A stretch of DNA of 64,000 bases. It comes from Campylobacter showae (GTDB taxonomy: Bacteria; Campylobacterota; Campylobacteria; Campylobacterales; Campylobacteraceae). A model generated the notes under the pieces. The model was not told the DNA's origin and did not search any database. It saw only the letters and a list, made by a program, of their open reading frames with translations. A program made the translations under genes and the position numbers. Below are positions 54,304-63,700 of the stretch, in pieces. Location of the stretch: contig NZ_UWOK01000002.1 in NCBI RefSeq assembly GCF_900573985.1, forward strand, positions 1 through 64,000. The letters run 5' to 3'. The first letter of the stretch is position 1. Each line of letters starts with the position of its first letter.

Positions 54304-54713
54304 AATACTTAATAGATAAAATTGAAAAATATCGTGGAATAAACGGCTTAGAAGGCGTTACTCTTTTAGGCGGCGAGCCGATCTTGCAATCAATTGGATT
54401 GGCTAAAATCGCCAAATGGTGCAGACAAAACAATCTTAGCGTACTCCTTTTTAGCGGCTATACATTACAAGAAATGCAATCAATGAGCCTGGAAGGCTTA
54501 GCAGAGCTGCTAGAATATACGGACGTGCTTATAGATGGTGAATATATTGATGAACTATACGATGAGAGTCGCGGTATAGTTGGTTCTAGCAATCAAAAAA
54601 TTCACTTTTTGACAAATTTTTATAATTTAAACGATTTTAAAAATGAAGTTAGGGTAGAAATTATGCTTAAAAAAGACAGCCTTCGCATGAATGGCTGGGT
54701 TATAAATTTGTAA
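54300..54713 (+). pseudogene. radical-SAM activase fragment (NrdG-like), 5'-truncated
   Basis: The frame begins as the hsdR stop is reached and reads VEYLIDKIEKYRGINGLEGV then TLLGGEPILQ, with the GGEP motif of activating enzymes such as NrdG. It continues LLFSGYTLQEMQSMSLEGLA and YTDVLIDGEYIDELYDESRG. The N-terminal CxxxCxxC iron-sulfur motif is missing, so it cannot be active. The arrangement indicates that the hsd cluster replaced its front part. Confidence 0.7.
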
Positions 54714-54945
54714 AGTGGAGTGTATATAACTATACAAAAAAAGCAAAGATATATTTGAATCCAAAGTCACCAGGAACTGCAATAGGTTATATGATTAAGT
54801 AAATAACCAAAACACCTTATGATATCTTTGCCGAACAAACAATAGGAAACCCAACCGTGCCCTACACTATTCTTCGCACAAAGGATACCTTACGCTAAAT
54901 TAAATCCAAATTTTAATTCATTTTAGATAGACTACTACAAAAAGT

Positions 54946-56039
54946 ATGAGTAAGAACATGACCCAAAAAAGAGAATTTATACCCCAAGAGCTTCCGCTGA
55001 ATTTTAAGCCTACCGAGCAAATTTATAAAGCACTAAATAGAGCCTCAAGAAAACTAGGCGAACTAAACGGCTTTATAAAAACCATACCAAACCATGATAT
55101 TTTGATAAATTCTCTAGTACTCCAAGAGGCAAAAGATTCAAGCGCGATCGAAAACATTATCACTACGCACGATGAGCTATTTTTAGCGCAAATAGACGAA
55201 ACCAAAATCGCACAAAGCGTAAAAGAGGTTATGAACTACGAAATCGCCTTAAAAAAGGCTACTTGCTTATAAAAAAAGATAATCTATTCTTAACTCGTCA
55301 TATACTAGAGATTCAAAAACGATTGCAGCGCAATAATGCAGGCTTTCGCACCCAAAGCGGAACTATGCTTAAAAATCCCGCCACAGGCGAGATAAAGCAT
55401 ATACCGCCGCAACACATAGATGACATAAATAGATTGATGACAAATTTAGAAAAGTACATGAACGATGACTTGGACGAACTTGATCCACTAATTAGACTAG
55501 CCGTTATCCACTATCAGTTTGAAACCATACATCCGTTTTATGACGGAAACGGTAGAACTGGGCGCATCATAAACGTCTTATATCTAACGCACAAAAAGCT
55601 GCTTGATTTGCCGATTTTATATCTGAGTGCCTATATCATAAAAAACAAATCCAGATACTACGAGCTTTTGGAAAATGTAAGCAAAAACGGCGAGTGGAGT
55701 GCTTGGATAGAGTATATGCTAAACGGCATAGAGCACACCGCAGAGGCATCCGTCACGCTCATAAAAGAGATAGACGATGCCATAAGAGAATTTAGCGAGC
55801 TCTTGCAGGAAAAAGAGCGAGGTGTATATAGTAAAGACTTTGTGGAGTTACTTTTTTCATACCCGTATACAAAAATAGAATCGGTGGAGAAAAAACTAAA
55901 TATCTCTAGACAAACAGCTTCTAAATATCTTAAAATTTGCGAAAAACTAGGAGCATTTAAATGCGTAAAGCTCGGTCGTATAAATTACTTTGTAAATTTA
56001 AAGTTGTTTGAAATATTACAACGCGGACTAGTACTATAG
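54946..56039 (+). pseudogene. Fic-domain protein split by a one-base deletion
   Basis: Part one (54946-55272) has the N-terminal Fic region with SSAIENII, the inhibitory motif of class II Fic proteins. Part two (to 56039) has HPFYDGNGRTGRI, the AMP-transfer motif HPFxxGNGRxxR, and a C-terminal winged helix (NISRQTASKYLKICEKLG). The frame breaks at an A run (55251-55256) of six bases; seven would read LKKGYLLIKKDN and restore a 365-residue protein. It is decayed, slip-regulated or misread. Confidence 0.85.
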
Positions 56040-56383
56040 CACACAAGTCTTCCATAATATGTTAAGAAAATACTAAATTTTTAACATATCGGCGGCAATG
56101 CGTTAAAAATTTGAGAAGTTTTTAATGCATCCAAACAAACCATAATTTACATGGCCGCCAATCAGACTATATCTGAATTTTATATCTCACCCATAAAAAT
56201 CATCTTGTTTATTTAAGGCATTAATACTCGACTACCGCCAAAGTTCTAATGCTTCATGTAGTAATGCTAAATATTATATTAGTATCCTTATGATATCAAT
56301 ATCATATTTATGTAAAGACTTTAAAATACTCATCAAACTTCTAATCTTTTAAATTTGATTAACTAAAATAAATCTAAACCATA
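56040..56383. other. non-coding region between fic and the CRISPR array
   Basis: AT-rich; the motif TTTTAACATAT/ATATGTTAAG pairs near 56056-56088. No gene seen. Confidence 0.4.
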
Positions 56384-56652
56384 TTTTCAATCCCCTAGAT
56401 CGGGGAAAATTGAATCAAATTTAGATACTGGAGAGTATTAGGAGATTTTGTAGATTTCTAGTTTCAATCCCCTAGATCGGGGAAATTTGAATCAAATATC
56501 ATTGTTCCAGAGATAGGTCCAAATAAGAACAAACATAGGTTTCAATCCCCTAGATCGGGGAGATTTGAATCAAATACTTCTTAGAAACAGCAATTTTACC
56601 TAAGATGGATTTAGTGTTTCAATCCCCTAGATCGGGGAGATTTGAATCAAAT
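56384..56652 (-). CRISPR. short CRISPR array: four 37-base repeats, three spacers
   Basis: Repeats at 56384-56420, 56461-56497, 56539-56575 and 56616-56652; spacers of 40, 41 and 40 bases. On the minus strand the repeat ends in GGGGATTGAAAC, the usual crRNA 5' tag form, and has the inner dyad CCCCGATCTAGGGG. The first repeat (56384) differs at several bases, as expected of the leader-distal end, so the leader is on the cas2 side. Repeat length, spacer length and RT-Cas1 fit a type III-associated array. Confidence 0.93.
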
Positions 56653-56984
56653 AGCCTAAAAAACGCATTAAGATTAACAATGAGTTTTTAAAGAACTATT
56701 GAGAAACGCCATTATATCATATATAGCTAAAAAGTCCGAGAATCTATTTTCAAAAATGAAATTTTAGTAGATTTTCGAACTTTTGCTAAATTCGTTAAAT
56801 TTAAATACCCTATAATAGGCACTTTCAAACAGACTAAATTTTAAAAGTCCGAGAATCTATTTTTTAGGAGTATTAAATTTGAGGTTTTCGGACTTTTTGA
56901 AACTTAGTAAAATATAAAAGTCCCTAAAATAGGGCTTTTTGAATTTTATAAAAGTTCGAGAATCAAATCCCTAAAAAGGGAGTT
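56653..56984 (-). promoter_or_regulatory. CRISPR leader region
   Basis: 332 bases without genes, AT-rich, between cas2 and the array. AAAAGTCCGAGAATC occurs at 56730 and 56844 and as AAAAGTTCGAGAATC at 56950, with inverted copies between. CCCTA-AAA-TAGGG with T run (56923-56940) looks like a terminator on the plus strand. Probably contains the array promoter and the spacer-insertion signals. Confidence 0.6.
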
Positions 56985-57257
56985 TTAGATATATGTATCT
57001 GAGATATGAAATATCTTGGCTTCTCCTAAGATTTCGCTTTTAGCCAGGCAGGTTTTGCAGAGGCGGTAGAAAAGGACTTTGTCGGTTTTGGGGTCGATGA
57101 TGCGGGCAATGCGGTCTTTTATACAGATGTACTCGTTATCGCGAATGTCAAGCTCAAAAACCGAGTAGTTGGCGCGCCGTCCGTAGCTCTCTAGCAAGGC
57201 GGCTAGTTTGTTTCGGCGTTTGGTTGCGCGGACGTCGTAGCAGATGATTAGATTCAC
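56985..57257 (-). CDS. cas2: CRISPR-associated endonuclease Cas2
   Basis: 90 residues, the usual length. MNLIICYDVRATKRRNKLAA begins the ferredoxin-fold strand with the Asp (YDV), followed by LESYGRRANYSVFELDIRDN. It pairs with Cas1 for spacer integration. Starts four bases inside the end of the cas1 frame, same strand. Confidence 0.93.
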   Translation of the reverse strand: MNLIICYDVRATKRRNKLAALLESYGRRANYSVFELDIRDNEYICIKDRIARIIDPKTDKVLFYRLCKTCLAKSEILGEAKIFHISDTYI

Positions 57258-59450
57258 TGAAATCTCCCGATAAATGGCTTGTATTTTTCATTTTGCGTTA
57301 CGGCTCGCTTTAGCGCGTAGGCTTGCTTATCTATGATATCCTGCGCTTTTAGCTCCTCGCCTCTATACTCGGTATGGGTAAAGAGCTTTTCGTTTACGTT
57401 TTTGGCGATATTTTGCCTAGTCGCAGCGGATAAAAGCCCGCCCTTTATCTCAAAAGGCTCGTTTTTGTTTATCATCGAGATAATGGCGCGATCGACGATA
57501 AAGGCGCGAAACTCCTCGATGAGATCGAAGGCTAGAGTGGGCTTTTGCTCATCTAGAGCGTGCAGATACGAAACGTGGGGCGATAGGCCTGCTGCGGCGA
57601 TGGATTTTAAAATCTTTGAGTAAAGGATCGCATAGCCGTAGTTTAGAGCGGAATTTACGACATCGGTAGCGCCCTGCGTCACCCTGCCGCTAAAGCCGAA
57701 TTTATAGTCGATAGCTTTTGCAACCGCTTGCCAATAGGCATTTGCGCTGCTCCCCCTCAAATCCCAAAAGCTCGTTTACGCTAGCGGCATTTGGCACGCG
57801 AGATTTTAAAATATCTTGTATCGTTTTAATTTCGCAGGATAAGTTTTTGTGGTATTTGTCGAGGTACTTTAGATAGTTTATCTGGTTTTTGAGCTTGCCG
57901 ATGATGAACTGCTGGGCGATACGAAGCGGCCTTTTGGTCTTTAGTAGCGAAATTTGCGAGGCGGCGGTTTTAGAGATGGCGGAATTTGCGGTAAAGAGAG
58001 TAGCGTAGCTGAGATTTGTCTTTTCGTTGATGAAATTTATGGAGATTTTGCGTTTGGCGCACTCTTTGATGACGGCTGAGCTTAGCGAAATTTGGGCGTT
58101 TATGATGATTTGGGTTATTTGGCTTATAGGAAATTTATGCTTTATGACGCCTTTGTCTTTTAGGACGAATTTGCCTTGAGATAGAGCCAGAAAATAAAAC
58201 GGCGTAGTGATGTGGATAATGGAGCTTTGCGAGAAGGTTTTTAGATACTCTCTTTTCTTTGCTTCAAGCGCATTTTGGACGGATTTCACGGCGGGGCGTT
58301 TAGCGTTTTTATAGTAGCTTATGATTTTGGTTTTTTTGGCGGTTTTGCCTAGATTGTACGGGAAATTTACCGCCGAGAGCGCATCAGCTATGGTTTGTTT
58401 GTCCGTAGTTTTTAAAAATCTGCGCGTCAAATTTGTCAAAACTTCGTCAAAACGCATGCCAAATATCTCGTTTTGCGGCGGCGATAAAAGCTTAAGCGAG
58501 ATGGTTTTTAGATGATAAACATAGGCGTTTAAATTTTCTACGCTTTGGCTTATCGTCGGCCTTTTGGCAGAGCTTGCGAGTTTGTCTAGGATCCGCTCAA
58601 ATTTTTCCTCGCCTATGCTTAAATTTGCGCCTTTAAAATTTACCCCGAGAAATGTAAATGCGCTATCTTTGCCGTGGATAGATGTTTTGGTTTCATTTAG
58701 GGATAAATTTATGGTTTTTAGGAAATCTTTTAAGTGCGCGAGTCCTTGTTCGGAGGCTTCGTATGAAGTAAAAAATACAACGAAATCATCGGCGTATCTG
58801 ACGAATTCGGCGCCGCTTTGCTCTAAAAATTTATCCATCTGATTTAGATAAATGTTTGAAAGGAGCGGGCTTAGGACGTCGCCTTGGTGAACGCCTTTTG
58901 CGTGAGCGCTATAATCAAAATGCTCGAAAATTCCGTTATTTATCCAAAGCTCAATAAGCCTAATGATACGCACGTCTCGGATGTTTGCGCGCAAAATTTC
59001 AAGCAATTTTTCGTGATCGATATTTTCAAAAAAATCTTTGATGTCGGTTTTTAAGGCAAAATCGTAATTTTTGAAAAAATCCCTAGCTCGGTATACGGCG
59101 TTAGCGTAAGATTTGCCGGTGCGGTAAGCATAAGAGCGGTTTGAAAAACCTTTGTCAAAATAGCTTGAAAGCTCTCCTATAAGGATATTTTGCGCAAATT
59201 TGTCTTTTAACGACGGGATGGCGAGTTTACGGAGCTCGTCTTTGTTCTCTTTTGGGATAAAAGCTCGTTTTAGCGGCTCGGGCGAATAAGAAAGATTAAA
59301 AATTTCATCTTTTAACTCGTCGTAAAAAGAATCAGTGCAAATATCATCTATGCTAAGTCCGTCAAGCCCTAAAGCCGTATGCTTAAGCCTTTTTATGGCA
59401 TATTCAAAGGCATTGCTAGCAAAAACATCCTCTAAGCTTAAATCAAACAC
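57254..59450 (-). pseudogene. cas1: reverse transcriptase-Cas1 fusion, frameshifted at the Cas1 active site
   Basis: RT domain about 1-310: KTDIKDFFENID (motif A, 134-145), GVHQGDVLSPLLSNI (186-200), RYADDFVVF (YADD 219-222). Cas1 domain from about 395: SIIHITTPFYFLALSQGKFV onward. The frame breaks at LLGFEG, where a G run (57752-57756 on plus) has five bases instead of four. The rest (SSANAYWQAVAKAIDYKFGF, SPHVSYLHALDEQKPT, DLIEEFRAFIVDRA) lies in the second frame. Joined, it would be about 732 residues. RT-Cas1 proteins can acquire spacers from RNA. The break follows directly on the catalytic Glu. Confidence 0.9.
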
Positions 59451-59491
59451 AAAACTCCTTTTTGATGATTTTGCAATTTTGCGGTGCGAAA

Positions 59492-60303
59492 TTAGATTCG
59501 ATCTACCTTTATCTTGCCTAGTCCAAAAACGGTGCTTTTGCCAACGCCCGTGATACAGGCTAGCTGCAAAAGCTTTGCCGAGCGTTCGTCAAGTCCAAAA
59601 ACCCGCATTTTGCCGATCATGCCGCCAAATTGCATTTTAGCATACTGGCGGTTTGAGTATCGGTTAATATCGTAAAATCTCAAATCCTGCTCGAAGCAGT
59701 CAAATTTAACCTCAAATTTATCCATGCTTTCGCCCGTTATGCTCTCAAATCTCATAGCGATTTGACGGATGAAGGATTTAAAATCTATATCTCGGCGGAC
59801 AAGAACGTTTTTTTGTTTTATACGAAGCGGTGTTTGAAGCGAAATTTCATAATCGCCTGCGGTGAAATCGGGCGTGAAATTTAACGTTTCGTGAGTCTTT
59901 GAATATAAAAATTTAGGATCAAAGATTTTACCGTTTAAGCTCAGATTCGTAAATTTAAATTTGTCCCTATTGACGCCAAGACCGATTTCTTGCATATTTT
60001 GGATAGCTATAACAATATGATGTAGGCAATTTGTAGCATAATCGAAAAGTATAATTTTAAAATCGAAACTTCTTTGATTAAGGTTAATATTTAGTCTAAA
60101 ATTCGGAGTATCGGATACGTTTTCAAAAAAATCGTTATACACGCATCGCTCGCTAATGCCGCATTCCTCGCAGTTTACGCCTATATATGGGCAACAAGCT
60201 CGCCTAAGAGCGTATCCTAAAGCGCCTCTAATCGTCGAGCCGATAAAAGGATAGGAGGGCTTAAATCTATGCCGTGGACACCTACTTCTAAGTATTTAAG
60301 CAT
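59492..60303 (-). pseudogene. cas6: Cas6 crRNA endonuclease, frameshifted near its start
   Basis: The full reading begins MLKYLEVGVHGID at 60303 (AAAGG upstream). After a missing T (run at 60263-60265) it continues FKPSYPFIGSTIRGALGYAL, RRACCPYIGVNCEECGISER and YNDFFENVSDTPNFRLN. The GSTIRGALG segment and the Cys cluster are typical of the Cas6 N-terminal domain, and GVGKSTVFGLGKIKV is the C-terminal glycine-rich loop. Cas6 cuts the array transcript in the repeats. A product starting at an internal codon would lack the first domain. 41 bases separate it from RT-cas1. Confidence 0.78.
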
Positions 60304-60331
60304 GGATAACCTTTGCGATATTTTTGTGAAA

Positions 60332-60337
60332 ATTATA
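60332..60337 (-). promoter_or_regulatory. -10 box of the cas operon
   Basis: Minus strand TATAGTATAAT about 29 bases before the cas6 start; TATAAT is perfect. No clear -35, as usual for Campylobacter sigma-70 promoters. 60338-60555 holds no other gene. Confidence 0.45.
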
Positions 60338-60555
60338 CTATAAAATAAGTTTTTATGCTCTAGGCTATGCAAAAAGTGCTTCTGATTGTCGGTAATTGAC
60401 AATTTTATGTTGTAGGATTTTGTCCACTGGTTGCGCGGCACCTTAAAAGCAAACATGGATAAAAAGGCGAGTTTGATGAAAAATAAGGCTATTTGAAACA
60501 TTTTAGTTTTTGGCGACAATAATGCCAAATTTTATATATTTTAAAAGGGTAAAAT

Positions 60556-60681
60556 GTGCAAAAACGAGATCATAATATATTATCACACATAAAGCGAGAG
60601 ATGTCTCTTTCGACTAGGATTAAAAAAGATAAAAGCAAATACAGCAGAAAAGCAAAACACAAAAATGCGACAATAGACTGA
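60556..60681 (+). CDS. small very basic protein, paralog of the 34618 protein
   Basis: 41 residues from GTG with AAAGGG upstream. HIKREMSLSTRIKKDKSKYS then RKAKHKN matches the core of the 34618-34754 protein in about half of 26 positions. Located between the cas operon and the helicase. Lysine/arginine-rich, probably nucleic-acid binding; no family known to me. Confidence 0.5.
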   Translation: MQKRDHNILSHIKREMSLSTRIKKDKSKYSRKAKHKNATID

Positions 60682-60791
60682 CGAGACAAAATACCTTACT
60701 ATAATAAGCCTATTAGTGGTGTGAAATATTTAATATTAGTTAAACATTTTTTATAATATAATTATACAAATTAAGAATAAAAGTTGGTAGT

Positions 60792-63700
60792 ATGGAAACT
60801 TTATATATCAAAATAGAAAATGATTTAAACAGTAGGGGTAATGATTTAGAACACGATATAAAAAATATATCGAGAATGCTATCAAACAACAATATAGATT
60901 TAGAAAGTGTAGGCGTTGAAGAGTATGCTAAAAATTTATTAGACAAATGTTTTTATGACGGCTTTAATAATACGTTGTATTTTGCTAATGCCACTAGGGT
61001 TGTTTTAAACAAAGACAATCAGCCCAAAGAATTGCGTCAGGCTTGGATTAGGCCAGCATATGATAATTTATTTATAGAGGAATTAAACGGGAAATCCCTT
61101 TCTTTTAGAGGTTACGTAAAAAATGGCTTTTTTGTTGTAAATAAGATAAAAATAGTGCCAAACTATGAAGGCCCAAAAAACGAAATAGAAAGAGAGATAA
61201 ACGGTGTTATCGTGTATATTAAAAATTTAGGAAATTTTGGCAGTCGTGATTTAAATAACAAAATAGATGAAACGGAGTCTATAGTTAAAATTTCTCAAGA
61301 AAATTTTCAAGAGTGGCAAAACTATCTTGGATGGAGAAAAAAAATAGTAGAGCAAAAACTAGTAGGCATCAAGTATGAATACATGGGTTTTAATGAAAAA
61401 AATCAAACTATTTTGTTAAAACTTATGGCAACAGATACAAAAGACTTTGACAAAATAAAAAAGTATCTAAAACGAGGCAATTTGGATATATTTGAAAACT
61501 CATATTCGAAAGACGAAATGAAATTCGTATACAATCCAACATATAAGGTTAATAGAGATTTTAATAGCACTAAAATTTTAGGGGATTTGGCAACTAAGAT
61601 AGATAACATAGCCCCTACATTTGAAAATAAGCTTTATATATATAACATTGATTTTAAAATAGATAAGGATTATATTGAAGAATATAACGCTAGCGTAAGT
61701 AGCGAAGAAGTTGATAATTTTTTTAAAAAGAAAGAAACAGGTTTTTTGGCCACAAAAGAAGTTGGTGATTTTGCGCTTATATCTCGTCTAAATAGAGGTA
61801 TAAACAAAGCCTTACAAGATGAAAGCATGGCACCAAATTTACTCTTATGGTTATTTGATATAACAAAAGCGGAAATCCCGGCAAACGAAGAGATAAATAA
61901 AGAGTATGTTTGGAAAAATACAAATCTCAATGAAGAACAAAAAGTAGCTGTTAAAAAAATGCTAGCTACTAAAGATGTATGCTTGATACAAGGACCTCCA
62001 GGAACTGGTAAAACTACCGTAATAGCCGAAGCTATATATCACTTCACCAAAAATGGACAGCGTGTATTACTCGCATCTCAAACAAATCTAGCGGTCGACA
62101 ACGTACTTGAGAGACTAGCCAAAGATCCTTCCATAAGAGCAGTACGCCTAAATGATAGCAAAACTAGCGACGATATAGAACACCTAAAAGAGAGTAAGGC
62201 ACTTGGCTATTATCTAGGTACGATACAAAACAAAATTCAAGAAAACTATATAGACAAGTGGGATAACGACGAAAAAATTAAAAATGACATAGATAAAGAT
62301 GCGAGAGATATATTAAATTACTATAAGCGACTAGAAAATTTATTAAAAAGTATAGAGGATATTAAAAGAGATCTTTTGATAGATAGACAAAAAGTTGATG
62401 ATATAAATCTGCAAATAAAACAAAATGAAGATAAAAATAATACTACTATACACTTCAGAAACGAGATTAATAAATTTTTAGAGTTTTTGCAAGATAAAGA
62501 TGCAAATTTTATATTACCAAATGATCTAATAAAGGAAATAGCAGCGATCATTACACCATTATTAAATATAATGAATAATAGTATAAAATTAGACACTCTA
62601 AGAATAGCTACACAAAGAGATGAAAATGATGCAAGTAAAGCAATAAAAGAGATTTATAATAATCTTAGAAAAATAAAAGCACTAAAAAGCAAGCTAGATT
62701 TAGCTGATACCAGTCAGCCAAATGTTCAAAATATAGATATTATAAATAGACTAAACGAGATTAAAGACGAATTACACGAAATAGAAGACGAAGAGGATTT
62801 TCATAGACTAAAAAAAGAACAAAAAGAATTGGAAAAGAAAATTAACAATAACACATTTACACTAAAAGAGACAGAAAAAGGATTTTTTTATACCAGTGAT
62901 TTGCAAGAGATAAAAAATATAGTAACAAAATATTGGTCACAAATACTTGAACTAGATGATAAATTTAATACCAAAATTTGTAGTATTTCATCAAGTTTTT
63001 TAACAAATTTGTACATTATAGACACTAAAAATTTAAAAGAGGAGATGGAAATTATAAATGGCAAAATTTCCGTCAATAAGGAAAATTACTCGCGTAATTT
63101 AGATATTGCGAAACAAACAAAGCAAAATATAGCTGATATAAAAAAGAAGTATAATATCTGCGACGAACTCTCGCAAGAAGAGTCAATAGAGAAAATAGAA
63201 CAATTGCGCAATGAACTAGTTACTACTATCAACGACTACGCTCTTATAAGAGAAAATTATGAAAATATATTAAAAAATTTCAACTACAAGCTAAAAAATA
63301 TAGATTTAAACAACGAAAATGAATACTACAAAGATACATATGTAAATTCATGCAATGTCGTTGGTATGTCATGTACAGATAATCCTAAAATTTTAGAAGA
63401 TAGAGGGCTTGACACATTTGATGTAGTAATTATAGATGAAGTCAGCAAAGCAACGCCCCCTGAACTACTTTTGCCGATATTAAAATCTAGCAAAGTTATC
63501 CTAGTTGGCGACCACAGGCAGTTGCCGCCATTGTTTGGAGAAAATGAAAAAACATATAGTGAAATGGTAGATAACATAGAAGATGGAGAAGATGATGAAT
63601 TAAAAAATATTATCACAGAGGAAAATTTTAATGAATACAAAAACATGGTCACATCCTCAATATTTAAAAAATATTTTGAGACAGCTCATCCAAACATTAA

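Noticed and set aside
54728..54802. Short frame NYTKKAKIYLNPKSPGTAIG after the radical-SAM remnant
   Set aside because: About 25 codons without a start; probably a 3' fragment but too short to assign.
56730..56964. A second CRISPR-like array from AAAAGTCCGAGAATC units
   Set aside because: Units are short, unevenly spaced and have inverted copies between them; treated as leader structure.
60740..63652. Several minus-strand frames of 60-108 codons
   Set aside because: They lie opposite the single open helicase frame, are rich in Ser/Phe/Leu and show no motifs; they are shadows.
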